The notes below the pieces were generated by a model. The model had not been told where the DNA came from. It searched no databases and saw only the letters and a program-made list of their open reading frames with translations. Positions 8,487-17,073 of a DNA stretch of 64,000 nt are shown piece after piece. This DNA is from Erythrobacter sanguineus. GTDB lineage: Bacteria; Pseudomonadota; Alphaproteobacteria; Sphingomonadales; Sphingomonadaceae. The position numbers and the translations under genes were made by a program. The stretch covers positions 161,309-225,308 of the forward strand of contig NZ_FRDF01000005.1 in the NCBI RefSeq assembly GCF_900143235.1, in the 5' to 3' direction. The first letter of the stretch is position 1. Every line of letters begins with the position of its first letter.

Positions 8487-9106
8487 CTCCGGGCCGGGGC
8501 AAAGAACAACAGCATGACCAGACGCGCATCCTCGTGCGTGGTGCCAAACCCCGGCGCGGCGTTGTGGAATTGCCAGGGCGAGAACAACAGCAGCCGGTTG
8601 AACCGCGCCGGAACGCGCAGCACCCGCTCCCATCTGGCCGGGGCAAGCGTGTCCTTGTTGACCACATCCTCGATCAGCGCGTTGGCATCGGCATAGCCCG
8701 AAGCGGCGATCTGCGCCGGGTCCTGCGGCACGGCTTCCAGCCCGGTGCGCTTGTGACGGAAGAAATCGGTGCCGCCGGCATCGGGCTTGGCGCAATCCTC
8801 GGGGCGTGAAAGGTAGAGGATGCCGGAATAGCTGGCCGGGTCGATATGCACCCCGCTTTTGCCCCTGTCGCCCTTGCGGGTCAGGCGGCAATGCCCGTGC
8901 TGAGAGCCGGGCGCTGCGCCAAGCCCGGACCCGAGCTGGCGCGAAACTGCGCTGTCCAGCGCTACGGTATCCAACGGCGCGGTGGAATTGCGCCCGGGAA
9001 AATTGCCATGCTGCGCTGCCGGATCATAGTCCAGCGCCAGCGCTGCACGGCGGGCCGCCCATGGGTCCTTGAGAAAATTGTCGAGGATGATGAGCGATGG
9101 CAGCAC
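8483..9106 (-). CDS. DUF6445-like (2OG-Fe(II) oxygenase fold) protein
   Basis: This 207-residue protein is of uncertain function. It has a double-stranded beta-helix pattern. There is a possible metal-binding HxD (VHIDPASYSGILYLS) and a later His in FNRLLLFSPWQFHNAAPGFG, spaced like the HxD...H of prolyl-4-hydroxylase-like oxygenases. The resemblance is to the family labelled DUF6445. No substrate can be proposed. It starts 6 bp downstream of the dnaJ stop on the same strand, so it may be expressed with dnaKJ. Confidence 0.62.
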   Translation of the reverse strand: MLPSLIILDNFLKDPWAARRAALALDYDPAAQHGNFPGRNSTAPLDTVALDSAVSRQLGSGLGAAPGSQHGHCRLTRKGDRGKSGVHIDPASYSGILYLSRPEDCAKPDAGGTDFFRHKRTGLEAVPQDPAQIAASGYADANALIEDVVNKDTLAPARWERVLRVPARFNRLLLFSPWQFHNAAPGFGTTHEDARLVMLLFFAPARS

Positions 9107-9112
9107 CGCGCA

Positions 9113-10264
9113 TCAACCGCCGAACACGTCCTTGAGCTTGTCGAAGAAACCGCGGGTTTCAGGGCATTCGTCGCCGGTCTCGGTCTCGCGGAATTCCTCA
9201 AGCAGCTCTTTCTGCCGGCGCGAGAGTTTTGTCGGGGTTTCGACCATGATCTCGACCACCAGATCGCCGCGCCCGCGCCCTTGCAACACCGGCATCCCCG
9301 CGCCGCGGATGCGCAGCTGCTTGCCGGACTGGATCCCGACCGGGATTTCAAGCCGGTTGGTCGAACCATCAAGATCGGGGATCTCCACGCAGCCGCCCAG
9401 CGCCGCCGTGGTGAAGGACACCGGCACGCGCGTCATCAGCGTGGTGCCTTCGCGTTCGAACACGCGGTGCTGCTGGACATGCAGGAAGATATAAAGGTCG
9501 CCCGCCGGCGCGCCGCGCTGCCCGGCCTCGCCCTTTCCGGACAGGCGGATGCGCGTGCCGGTATCGACCCCGGCGGGAATATCCACCTTGAGCGCCTGCG
9601 GAAGGTCCACCCGGCCCTCGCCCCGGCATTCGCGGCAGGGGTTTTCGATCACGCTGCCGCGCCCGTTGCAGGTGGGGCACGGGCGCTCGATCACGAACAG
9701 CCCCTGCTTGGCGCGCACGGAACCCATGCCATTGCACAGGTTGCAGGTGCGCTCGCTGGTGCCGGGGGTTGCGCCGCTGCCGTCGCAGGTATCGCAGGAC
9801 TGGCTGACCTCGATTTCGACTTCGGTGGTCTTGCCGTGGAACGCCTCTTCGAGGGTGACCTGCATGTCATAACGCAGATCCGCGCCGCGCCGGTTCTGCT
9901 GGCGCTGTGTCCCGCCGCCGCCAAAGGCGCTGCCGAAAATGGTTTCGAAAATGTCGCCGATATCGGCGAAATCGCCGCGCCCGCCCCCGGAACCACCGCC
10001 GCCAAACGGCCCGCCGCCGCCGTTCATGCCCTGGGTGAAAGCCTCGTGACCAAAACGATCATAGGCCGCGCGTTTCTGCGGGTCCTTGAGGCAATCATAG
10101 GCCTCGTTGATTGCCTTGAACTTCGCCTCGCACGAGGCATCGCCCGGATTGCGGTCCGGGTGATATTTCATCGCAAGCTTGCGATAGGCGCTCTTGAGCA
10201 CTGCCCTGTCGGCATCGCGCGAGACTTCGAGCGTCTGGTAGTAATCTATCTGGGCGCTGGACAT
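9113..10264 (-). CDS. dnaJ: Chaperone DnaJ (Hsp40)
   Basis: This 383-residue type I Hsp40 stimulates DnaK ATPase and delivers substrates. The order is classical: a J domain (residues ~4-70) with HPD in MKYHPDRNPGD, a Gly/Phe-rich linker (GGGGPFGGGG), four zinc-binding repeats (CDTCDGSG, CNLCNGMG, CPTCNGRG, CRECRGEG; residues ~150-215) and the C-terminal peptide-binding domains (DIPAGVDTGTRIRL). The length is normal. It follows dnaK by 91 bp on the same strand with a stable hairpin between them, so the two are likely one heat-shock operon with reduced readthrough or processing. Confidence 0.97.
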   Translation of the reverse strand: MSSAQIDYYQTLEVSRDADRAVLKSAYRKLAMKYHPDRNPGDASCEAKFKAINEAYDCLKDPQKRAAYDRFGHEAFTQGMNGGGGPFGGGGSGGGRGDFADIGDIFETIFGSAFGGGGTQRQQNRRGADLRYDMQVTLEEAFHGKTTEVEIEVSQSCDTCDGSGATPGTSERTCNLCNGMGSVRAKQGLFVIERPCPTCNGRGSVIENPCRECRGEGRVDLPQALKVDIPAGVDTGTRIRLSGKGEAGQRGAPAGDLYIFLHVQQHRVFEREGTTLMTRVPVSFTTAALGGCVEIPDLDGSTNRLEIPVGIQSGKQLRIRGAGMPVLQGRGRGDLVVEIMVETPTKLSRRQKELLEEFRETETGDECPETRGFFDKLKDVFGG

Positions 10265-10296
10265 GATTGTGACCTATTCCCCGTGACCAACCGCCA

Positions 10297-10330
10297 GCGA
10301 TGCGCCGGGTGCAAGATCCGGACGCATCGC
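10297..10330 (-). promoter_or_regulatory. Stem-loop between dnaK and dnaJ
   Basis: GCGATGCG at 10297-10304 is the exact reverse complement of CGCATCGC at 10323-10330. Pairing extends inward through CCGG/CCGG with one bulged A. No U-tract follows on the minus strand, so it is unlikely to be a simple terminator. An attenuating or RNase-processing hairpin that sets dnaK above dnaJ is a reasonable inference. Confidence 0.5.
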
Positions 10331-10355
10331 CAGCAAGCTGGGTGGCATCGGGGCC

Positions 10356-12278
10356 TTAGCCCTTCTTGTCTTCGTCGACCTCGGAGAATTCGGCGTCGAC
10401 GACATCTTCGTCGGCTTCCGGTTCCGCTGCAGCTTCGGCGGCAGCATCGGGCCCTGCGGCCTGCTCCTGTTCGTAGATCTGCTGGCCCATCTTCATCGCC
10501 GCCTCGGTCAGGCCTTGCGCCTTGGCGTTGATGTCATCGGCGTCCCCGCCTTCAAGCGCGGTCTTGGTCGCGGCAAGCGCTTCCTCGACGGCGGCCTTGG
10601 TGGCGGAGTCGATCTTGTCGCCATGCTCGGCCAGTTGCTTTTCAGTCGCATGGACGAGGCTGTCGGCCTGGTTGCGCGCTTCGGCAGCGGCGCGGCGCTT
10701 CTTGTCTTCCTCGGCGAACTTTTCGGCATCCTTGACCATCTGGTCGATGTCGTTGTCGGTCAGACCGCCCGACGCCTGGATCTTGATCGTCTGTTCCTTG
10801 CCGGTGCCCTTGTCCTTGGCCGCGACCGAAACGATGCCGTTGGCGTCGATATCGAAGGTGACTTCGATCTGCGGCACGCCGCGCGGTGCGGGCGGAATGC
10901 CGATCAGGTCGAAATTGCCGAGCAGCTTGTTGTCTGCGGCCATCTCGCGTTCGCCCTGATAGACCTTGATCGTCACGGCGTTCTGATTGTCTTCGGCGGT
11001 CGAATAGGTCTGGGTCTTCTTGGTGGGGATGGTGGTGTTGCGGTCGATCATGCGGGTGAACACGCCGCCCAGCGTTTCAATGCCGAGCGAAAGCGGCGTC
11101 ACGTCCAGCAGCAGCACATCCTTGACATCGCCCTGCAACACGCCAGCCTGAATGGCCGCGCCCATGGCGACGACTTCATCCGGGTTCACGCCGGTGTGCG
11201 GCTTTGCACCGAAGAACTGCTCCACCACTTCGCGCACGCGCGGCATACGGGTCATGCCGCCGACAAGAATTACCTCGTCGACCTGGTCTTTGGAAATGCC
11301 AGCATCGGCCAGCGCCTTCTTGCACGGGTCAAGCGTGCGCTTGATCAGCCCTTCGACCATCTTTTCCAGATCGGCGCGGGTGATGGTTTCCACCAGATGC
11401 AGCGGGGTGGTGCTGCCACCTTCCATGCGCGCGGTGATGAAAGGCAGATTGATTTCGGTGCTGGCCGCGCTCGACAGTTCGATCTTGGCCTTTTCGGCAG
11501 CTTCCTTCAGCCGCTGAAGCGCAAGCTTGTCGGTCTTCAGGTCCATGCCTTCTTTTTTCTTGAAGGCATCGGCGAGGAATTCGACAATCGCGTTGTCGAA
11601 ATCTTCACCGCCGAGGAAGGTATCGCCATTGGTCGACTTCACTTCGAACACGCCGTCACCGATTTCGAGGATCGACACGTCAAAGGTGCCGCCGCCAAGG
11701 TCATAGACGGCGATGGTCTTGCCCTCGTCCTTGTCCATGCCATAGGCCAGCGCGGCAGCCGTCGGTTCGTTGATGATACGCAGCACTTCAAGGCCGGCAA
11801 TCATGCCTGCATCCTTGGTCGCCTGACGCTGGGCGTCGTTGAAATAGGCGGGTACGGTGATGACCGCCTGCGTCACGGTTTCACCGAGATAGCTTTCGGC
11901 GGTTTCCTTCATCTTCTGAAGGATAAAGGCGGAAACCTGCGAGGGGGAATATTCCTCGCCCCCAGCCTTGACCCAGGCATCGCCGTTCTTGCCCTTGACG
12001 ATGGAATAGGGGACCAGTTCCATGTCCTTCTTGGTCAGCGGGTCTTCAAACCGCCGGCCGATCAGGCGCTTGATCGCAAACAGGGTGTTGTCAGGATTGG
12101 TCACAGCCTGACGCTTGGCCGGCTGGCCGATCAGCCGTTCACCATCCTTGGTGAAAGCCACGATCGAAGGCGTGGTGCGCGCGCCTTCGGAATTTTCGAT
12201 CACCTTGGGCTTGCCGCCGTCCATGACAGCAACGCAGGAATTGGTGGTGCCGAGGTCGATACCGATTACTTTACCCAT
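10356..12278 (-). CDS. dnaK: Molecular chaperone DnaK (Hsp70)
   Basis: This is a 640-residue Hsp70. The actin-like ATPase domain starts with [18 protein letters not shown] and contains [24 protein letters not shown] and GGMTRMPRV. The substrate-binding domain follows ([14 protein letters not shown], then [18 protein letters not shown]), ending in the helical lid and an acidic tail with VDAEFSEV. The ATG at 12278 gives the standard N-terminus; a longer frame to 12395 adds 39 non-conserved residues and is rejected. A purine-rich GGGGAA lies just upstream, and a sigma-32-like promoter is about 95-120 bp upstream. Confidence 0.98.
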   Translation of the reverse strand: MGKVIGIDLGTTNSCVAVMDGGKPKVIENSEGARTTPSIVAFTKDGERLIGQPAKRQAVTNPDNTLFAIKRLIGRRFEDPLTKKDMELVPYSIVKGKNGDAWVKAGGEEYSPSQVSAFILQKMKETAESYLGETVTQAVITVPAYFNDAQRQATKDAGMIAGLEVLRIINEPTAAALAYGMDKDEGKTIAVYDLGGGTFDVSILEIGDGVFEVKSTNGDTFLGGEDFDNAIVEFLADAFKKKEGMDLKTDKLALQRLKEAAEKAKIELSSAASTEINLPFITARMEGGSTTPLHLVETITRADLEKMVEGLIKRTLDPCKKALADAGISKDQVDEVILVGGMTRMPRVREVVEQFFGAKPHTGVNPDEVVAMGAAIQAGVLQGDVKDVLLLDVTPLSLGIETLGGVFTRMIDRNTTIPTKKTQTYSTAEDNQNAVTIKVYQGEREMAADNKLLGNFDLIGIPPAPRGVPQIEVTFDIDANGIVSVAAKDKGTGKEQTIKIQASGGLTDNDIDQMVKDAEKFAEEDKKRRAAAEARNQADSLVHATEKQLAEHGDKIDSATKAAVEEALAATKTALEGGDADDINAKAQGLTEAAMKMGQQIYEQEQAAGPDAAAEAAAEPEADEDVVDAEFSEVDEDKKG

Positions 12279-12370
12279 TGTTTCCCCATCCATCTGGAAG
12301 TGTGTTGGACACCACGCATCGCACTTCCCACCCGGTGGCAAAGCGCTTTGGCGGCTCGTTTGTGAGCGCG

Positions 12371-12398
12371 ATATAGGTGCGGTTTTGCTTGGCACAAG
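12371..12398 (-). promoter_or_regulatory. Candidate sigma-32 (RpoH) promoter for dnaK
   Basis: On the minus strand CTTGTG (12393-12398) and CCTATAT (12371-12377) are separated by 15 bp. This resembles the alphaproteobacterial heat-shock consensus (CTTG... and CYTATNT). It would give a leader of about 85 nt before dnaK. No CIRCE inverted repeat was seen here, so RpoH rather than HrcA control is inferred. Confidence 0.5.
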
Positions 12399-12446
12399 AC
12401 TTGTGAGGGCCTAGTTTTCCGCCACTACGAAAGGGAGCGACAACAC

Positions 12447-12959
12447 GTGAAAAACATACAGGGATCGGTTTCGGGGATGCGCAGGGGCGTAATGGCGGCG
12501 GCGATGGCAACCGCAATGCTGGGGCTGGCGGCCTGCGAGAGCGAGCCGCAAGCGCCGCTGGGGCAGACCGCCCCCGGTCAGGTGCAAGGCATGACCATCA
12601 GCAACCCAAGGCTGGTGCTCGCGCCGGTCGCGGGCAATCCGGCGGCGGTGTATTTCGATCTTTCCTACGAAGGGGACAAGGGCCTGACCATCCGCAAGGC
12701 CGAGGTGGCCGAGGCGAAAAGCGCGATGATGCACGATTATGGCGAATATGATTTCAAGGTGCAGATGATGGAAGCCCTGCCGATCGCGCTGAAGAAAGGC
12801 ACCAAGGTCGCCTTTGAGCCGGGCGGACTGCACGTCATGGCGATGGAGCCTGCCGAAACGCTCAAGCCCGGTGACACGGTGACGGTGACGCTCACCATGT
12901 CGGGCGGCGCAACGCAGGTGTTCGAGGCCGAGGTGCGCGCTGCGGGTGAAGAGCGCTGA
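12447..12959 (+). CDS. PCu(A)C-type periplasmic copper chaperone, lipoprotein
   Basis: This 170-residue exported protein has a lipobox ending LGLAAC, so it is likely an anchored lipoprotein. The mature domain is the PCu(A)C fold that carries Cu(I) to the CuA site of cytochrome oxidase. A metal motif of the form H-Met...HxM is visible: MMHDYGEYDFKVQMM, then EPGGLHVMAM. It diverges from dnaK and overlaps the possible beginning of the downstream vgr-related frame. No oxidase genes are near. The assignment rests on the spaced His/Met ligands and the PGGLHVM block. Confidence 0.85.
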   Translation: MKNIQGSVSGMRRGVMAAAMATAMLGLAACESEPQAPLGQTAPGQVQGMTISNPRLVLAPVAGNPAAVYFDLSYEGDKGLTIRKAEVAEAKSAMMHDYGEYDFKVQMMEALPIALKKGTKVAFEPGGLHVMAMEPAETLKPGDTVTVTLTMSGGATQVFEAEVRAAGEER

Positions 12960-13054
12960 AAGACCGGCTGACCGGACAGGACCTGGCGGCGGGGGCTGAT
13001 GCGCCCTCGCCAGCCTGTCCGGTCGGCGGTTCGCGGCCGCTGACGACAGGCGAG

Positions 13055-13486
13055 GTGATGCTCGCCCGCAGCATTTTCGGCGATTGCGTGGATTACGCCA
13101 GCGTCACCGTGCGGCGCCGCCGGTTCCTGCCGTTCCAGCCTCGCCGGGTGACGATGGCCCCGATGGGCCACCTCCATTTCCACCCTGCCGCCAGCCATTA
13201 CTGCAATGATTTCGCCGCCGCCCCGCTGCACCATCAGGCGCATTTCATCCACGAAATGGTGCATGTCTGGCAGACCCAGACCCGCGGCGACTGGTACCTG
13301 ATCCTCAACCGCCACCCGTGGTGCCGCTATGATTACGCGATCAGACCGGGCTGGAAGCTGGAGCAATACGGGATCGAACAGCAGGCCGAAATCGTGCGGC
13401 ATGCGTTCCTGCTGCGGCAGGGTGCAAACGTGGCGGGCGCTCCACCACTTGCAAGCTACGACACGCTGTTGCCTTTTTCACCCTGA
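13055..13486 (+). CDS. vgr-related protein with HExxH-like motif
   Basis: This protein of at least 143 residues belongs to a family usually labelled vgr-related in sphingomonads; its function is unknown. It carries HEMVHVWQTQTRG, a gluzincin-like HExxH helix, after the conserved MAPMGHLHFHP block, and later YGIEQQAEIVRHAFLL with a Glu that could complete a zinc site. The GTG at 13055 (or ATG at 13058) is the first standard start. However, the open frame upstream (from 12950) encodes RPLTTGEV, which looks like part of the conserved N-terminus. A CTG at 12956, overlapping the PCu(A)C stop as CTGA, could therefore be the true start. Confidence 0.7.
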   Translation: MMLARSIFGDCVDYASVTVRRRRFLPFQPRRVTMAPMGHLHFHPAASHYCNDFAAAPLHHQAHFIHEMVHVWQTQTRGDWYLILNRHPWCRYDYAIRPGWKLEQYGIEQQAEIVRHAFLLRQGANVAGAPPLASYDTLLPFSP

Positions 13487-13989
13487 GCTGCCGTCGAAAA
13501 CACTGCATATTTGCGGCCAGCGCTTTGCCGCGGCGTTAGGCGAGGTGTTTTCAAGCGCGGACAGTTCTTCGGGATCCGTGAGTGCGCACCTGAGAAGTGC
13601 GACCGCCTCGGAGGCAACTCGCACAACCTCCAGCCATGATGGGCTCGAAAGTATCGCCTCGTGATCATAGTCGTCTGGCTGTTCGTCCGCTGACAGAGCA
13701 AGGTGGACCCCCAGAGCAAGTTATGCTCTGCTTCATCGATCCGGCCCGCTCCCAAAAGCCAACTGAAGGGAGCATCTGGCGCGGCCCTCTCCAATACCCG
13801 TCAATCGCCCGCGCCAATATCGTAGAAACACTCTACGAACTCGACATAGGTGAAATGGGGGTTCTGCATTTCGGGGTCGAGCAACGTCACCCTTTGAAGT
13901 TCGAAATCCCCCAAGGCTGCAAGGGTGCGGAGGATAGCGATGCGGGATGGTCCGATGATTTCGTCCTTGTCCATCCCGGGCTCGGCTGA
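13487..13989 (-). pseudogene. Decayed or frameshifted gene remnant between vgr-related gene and grpE
   Basis: About 500 bp carry no intact gene of normal length. On the minus strand a protein-like frame starts at 13974 but stops at 13801. Reading shifted by one base just before that stop gives the continuation DILARAIDGYWRGPRQMLP. Further on, another frame reads ADEQPDDYDHEAILSS and EVVRVASEAVALL before stopping near 13484. This pattern fits a single ORF broken by frameshifts. A plus-strand frame (13597-13989) also stays open, so the coding strand is not certain. No family is recognised. Confidence 0.35.
13801..13974 (-). CDS. Small hypothetical protein (57 aa), possibly the N-terminal fragment of a broken gene
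   Basis: This 57-residue frame starts with ATG 15 bp after the grpE stop on the same strand. It reads MDKDEIIGPSRIAILRT, continues DFELQRVTLLDPEMQ, then PHFTYVEFVECFYDI. The composition is protein-like and it could be the last member of an hrcA-grpE transcript. The Shine-Dalgarno is weak. It may equally be the 5' piece of the larger remnant described here. No homologue is recognised. Confidence 0.3.
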   Translation of the reverse strand: MDKDEIIGPSRIAILRTLAALGDFELQRVTLLDPEMQNPHFTYVEFVECFYDIGAGD

Positions 13990-14565
13990 TCAATCCGGCT
14001 TCTTCGCCACCGCCACCATCGCGGCGCGCAGAAGGCGGTCCTTGATCATCCATCCAGCCTGCATTTCCTGCACCACGGTGCCGGGCTCGTGATCGCTGGA
14101 TGGCACTTCCAGCATCGCCTGATGCTGGTTGGGATCGAGCGGCAGGCCGATTGCCGCAATGCGGGTGATGCCGTGGCTGGCGAAGACCTTTTCCAGCTCG
14201 CGCTGGGTCGCTTCAAGGCCGACCACCAGCCCTTTCATCTTCTCGTCTTCGCGCAGCGATTCCGGAATGGCCTGCACCGCGCGCGTCAGGTTGTCGGCCA
14301 CGCTCAGGATATCGCGGGCAAAGCCGGTCGCGGCATAGGCGCGCGCCTCGTCCTTCTCGCGCTCAAGGCGGCGGCGCACGTTCTGCGTTTCGGCCTGAGC
14401 GTAGAGGATATCCTGCTTGGCCGCTTCAAGATCGCGGCGCAGCGCGGCCAGCGCCTCACCAAGGCCATCGGCGCCTTTATCTTCCCCGTCATCGAGGAAT
14501 TCCTCCGGCACGCCCTTCAATTCTTCCTCAGCCGCAGAATCGCGCGGCTTGTCATTATCGATCAT
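13990..14565 (-). CDS. grpE: Nucleotide exchange factor GrpE
   Basis: This 191-residue co-chaperone exchanges ADP for ATP on DnaK. A charged N-terminal region (MIDNDKPRDSAAEEELK) leads into the long coiled coil (ALAALRRDLEAAKQDILYAQAETQN, RRRLEREKDEARAYA). The C-terminal beta domain carries the signature around residues 120-185 (LEKVFASHGITRIAA, LDPNQHQAMLEV, GTVVQEMQAGWMIKDRLLRAAMVAVAK). The ATG at 14565 has GAAAG upstream. A TTG at 14586 overlapping the hrcA stop is an alternative that adds 7 residues. It follows hrcA directly, forming an hrcA-grpE unit. Confidence 0.96.
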   Translation of the reverse strand: MIDNDKPRDSAAEEELKGVPEEFLDDGEDKGADGLGEALAALRRDLEAAKQDILYAQAETQNVRRRLEREKDEARAYAATGFARDILSVADNLTRAVQAIPESLREDEKMKGLVVGLEATQRELEKVFASHGITRIAAIGLPLDPNQHQAMLEVPSSDHEPGTVVQEMQAGWMIKDRLLRAAMVAVAKKPD

Positions 14566-14582
14566 GTCTCGTGTGCTTTCAT

Positions 14583-15626
14583 TCAAGCGATGAGCTTGCC
14601 CAGTGAACGGGCGGTCATATCCACCATGGGGACAACCCGCGCGTAATTCAACCGGGTCGGGCCGATGACGCCGAGCACGCCAACCACCCGCCCCTCGCGA
14701 TCACGATAGGGCGAGGCGATAATCGAGGAGCCCGAAAGAGCAAAGAGCCGGTTCTCGCTACCGATGAAAATCCGCGTCGCTTCGGACTCGCGCGCCGAAT
14801 CGAGCAGTTCAGCGACCGATTGCTTGTTTTCCAGATCCTCCAGCAGCATCCGCACCCGCTCGATATCGCCCAGCGCGCTCTCGTCGAGCAGGTTGGCCGC
14901 GCCGCGCACGATCAGTACGGGCCGCGCGGCGGCATCCTCGCTCCACACGGCAAGCCCGCGTTCGACCAGATCGCGGCTGGCATCATCGAGCTGCGATTTG
15001 CCGGCGTTGATCTCGGCGCGCATGGCCTGCGCGGCTTCCGCCAGCGTTCGTCCCGCAAGCCGCGCAGTGACGTAATTGCTCGCCCGATCGAGCGCGCCGT
15101 GATCCAGCGCGCCGCCGATGGTGACAATGCGGTTTTCCACCCCGCCATCCTCGCCCACCAGCACCGCCAGCGCCCGGCCCTGCCCCAGATCAACCAGATT
15201 GAACTGGGCAAGCCGCTGTTCGCGCTGGGGCACCAGCACCATGCCTGCTGCACCAGACAGGTCAGAAAGGATTGCCGACGCCTGCTGCAAGGCCGCCTCA
15301 ACCGGGCCAGCCTCAGCCAACCGTGCTTCGATCGCGGCCTGCTCCTGCATCGTCGGCTCGGCCACGCGCATCATCCCGTCGACGAAGATTCTCAGGCCCG
15401 CATCGGTCGGCAAGCGACCCGCGCTGGTGTGCGGCGCGGCCAGCAGGCCGAGGTTTTCGAGGTCAGCCAGCACCGAACGAATCGAGGCAGGCGACAGGTT
15501 GAGCGTCCCGTCCGCCGCCAGCGTCTTCGATCCGACCGGCTGCCCGCTATCGATATAACCCTCCACCACCCGGCGAAAGATTTCGCGGGCGCGGCTGGTC
15601 AGTTCGGTGACGGGGGGTGATACCAT
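14583..15626 (-). CDS. hrcA: Heat-inducible transcription repressor HrcA
   Basis: This 347-residue repressor binds CIRCE elements, usually before groESL. The N-terminal winged helix is clear (LTSRAREIFRRVVEGYIDSG, QPVGSKTLA, LSPASIRSVLADLENLGLL, HTSAGRLPTDAGLRIFVD). The C-terminal GAF-like and inserted dimerisation regions end with VVGVLGVIGPTRLNYARVVPMVD. The ATG at 15626 starts MVSPPVTELT; the longer frame to 15716 would overlap the divergent rph start and is rejected. No CIRCE element was found within the window, so its target is likely elsewhere. Confidence 0.95.
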   Translation of the reverse strand: MVSPPVTELTSRAREIFRRVVEGYIDSGQPVGSKTLAADGTLNLSPASIRSVLADLENLGLLAAPHTSAGRLPTDAGLRIFVDGMMRVAEPTMQEQAAIEARLAEAGPVEAALQQASAILSDLSGAAGMVLVPQREQRLAQFNLVDLGQGRALAVLVGEDGGVENRIVTIGGALDHGALDRASNYVTARLAGRTLAEAAQAMRAEINAGKSQLDDASRDLVERGLAVWSEDAAARPVLIVRGAANLLDESALGDIERVRMLLEDLENKQSVAELLDSARESEATRIFIGSENRLFALSGSSIIASPYRDREGRVVGVLGVIGPTRLNYARVVPMVDMTARSLGKLIA

Positions 15627-15706
15627 GATGCGCACATTAGTGTTTGCGCTTGCCGCGACAAGTGGCCCGCGCCTATTGGCCACCAAACTCATCAAAGGAC
15701 ACACCC

Positions 15707-16420
15707 ATGCGCCCATCAGGACGCGCGCCCGACGAGATGCGCGCCATCACCATCGAAACCGGCTTTACCCGTCACGCGGAAGGATCGGTGCTGATCGGCT
15801 TTGGCGATACCAAGGTGCTGTGCACCGCCAGTGTCGAACGCGGCGTTCCGCCTTGGCTGCGCGGCAAGGGTGAAGGCTGGGTGACGGGCGAATATTCGAT
15901 GCTGCCCCGCGCCACCCACACCCGCGGCGCGCGCGAGGCAGCCAAGGGCAAGCAATCGGGCCGCACGCAGGAAATTCAGCGTCTTATCGGTCGTTCTTTG
16001 CGCGCCGTGGTCGATCTGCAGAAGCTCGGTGAGCGGCAGATTACGCTCGATTGCGACGTGATCCAGGCCGATGGCGGCACGCGCACCGCGGCGATCTCGG
16101 GCGCGTGGATTGCGCTGCGTCTGGCGGTCAACGGGTTGATGGCCTCGGGCGATATCAAGCATGATCCGATTGCCGCGCAGGTCGCCGGGATTTCCTGCGG
16201 GATCTTCAAAGGCACTCCGGTGCTCGATCTGGATTATGACGAGGATTCAAACGCCGAAGCCGATGGCAATTTCGTGCTGCTTTCTGGCGGGAAGATCGCC
16301 GAAGTTCAGGCGACCGCCGAAGGCGCGACCTATGACGAGGAAGGCCTTCTGCGCCTGCTGCGCCTTGCCCGGATCGGCGCTGACCGCATCTTTGCAGCGC
16401 AATTGGACGCGGTAAAATGA
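15707..16420 (+). CDS. rph: Ribonuclease PH
   Basis: This 237-residue phosphorolytic exoribonuclease trims tRNA 3' ends. Family blocks seen are [12 protein letters not shown] at the N-terminus, [66 protein letters not shown], and [20 protein letters not shown]. The ATG at 15707 is preceded by AAAGGAC with good spacing. The stop overlaps the rdgB start as ATGA. It is divergent from hrcA, an arrangement conserved in many alphaproteobacteria. Confidence 0.97.
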   Translation: MRPSGRAPDEMRAITIETGFTRHAEGSVLIGFGDTKVLCTASVERGVPPWLRGKGEGWVTGEYSMLPRATHTRGAREAAKGKQSGRTQEIQRLIGRSLRAVVDLQKLGERQITLDCDVIQADGGTRTAAISGAWIALRLAVNGLMASGDIKHDPIAAQVAGISCGIFKGTPVLDLDYDEDSNAEADGNFVLLSGGKIAEVQATAEGATYDEEGLLRLLRLARIGADRIFAAQLDAVK

Positions 16421-17064
16421 CACGCCGCCTCGGCTCCGGATCGCTGGTGATCGCCACGCATAATGCGGGCAAGCTGAAGGAAATCGGCGCGCTGCTGGAG
16501 CCTTACGGGGTCAAGTGCATCTCCGCCGGGTCGCTTGGCCTGCCCGAACCGGCAGAGACCGGGACGACCTTTGCCCAGAACGCTTTGCTGAAAGCGCGGG
16601 CGGCAGCGGAAGCCTCGGGGCTGGCCGCACTGGCTGATGATAGCGGGCTTTCCGTGGCCGCGCTGGATGGCCGCCCCGGCGTCTACACCGCCGACTGGGC
16701 CGAGCGGCGTTGGTTTGAAGTGCCTTTGGGGTTCGAGGGAGCTCCCGGCCGCGACTGGTACATGGCGATGGGCAAGGTCGAAGGCATGCTGGCCGAGCGC
16801 GGGGCCGATGTTGACCGCACCGCCGCGTTCCATTGTGTGCTGGCGCTGGCGTGGCCTGACGGCGAATATGCGATTTACGAAGGCAGCTGCGAAGGCGCGC
16901 TGACATGGCCGCCGCGCGGCACGCTGGGCTTTGGCTATGATCCCGTGTTCGTGCCCACTGGCCGCAGCCAGACCTTCGCTGAAATCGCGCCGGAGGAAAA
17001 GCACGCCATCAGCCACCGTGCCGATGCCTTTGCCAAGCTGGTCGCGGAGCAGTTCGGCCGCTAG
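16417..17064 (+). CDS. rdgB: XTP/dITP diphosphatase (RdgB/HAM1)
   Basis: This 215-residue enzyme hydrolyses non-canonical purine NTPs (dITP, XTP) to monophosphates, which keeps them out of DNA. The HAM1 motifs are present: [18 protein letters not shown] at the N-terminus, [58 protein letters not shown] and [11 protein letters not shown]. The ATG at 16417 overlaps the rph stop, and hemW starts 9 bp after its stop, so rph-rdgB-hemW-xerC looks like one operon. Confidence 0.96.
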   Translation: MTRRLGSGSLVIATHNAGKLKEIGALLEPYGVKCISAGSLGLPEPAETGTTFAQNALLKARAAAEASGLAALADDSGLSVAALDGRPGVYTADWAERRWFEVPLGFEGAPGRDWYMAMGKVEGMLAERGADVDRTAAFHCVLALAWPDGEYAIYEGSCEGALTWPPRGTLGFGYDPVFVPTGRSQTFAEIAPEEKHAISHRADAFAKLVAEQFGR

Positions 17065-17073
17065 ACTGCGCTC

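Noticed and set aside
10515..12365. 616-residue open frame on the plus strand opposite dnaK
   Set aside because: It is an antisense shadow caused by high GC; its translation has no family features, while dnaK fits fully.
14565..15710. CIRCE operator near hrcA or grpE
   Set aside because: No TTAGCACTC-N9-GAGTGCTAA-like inverted repeat was found at either end of hrcA.
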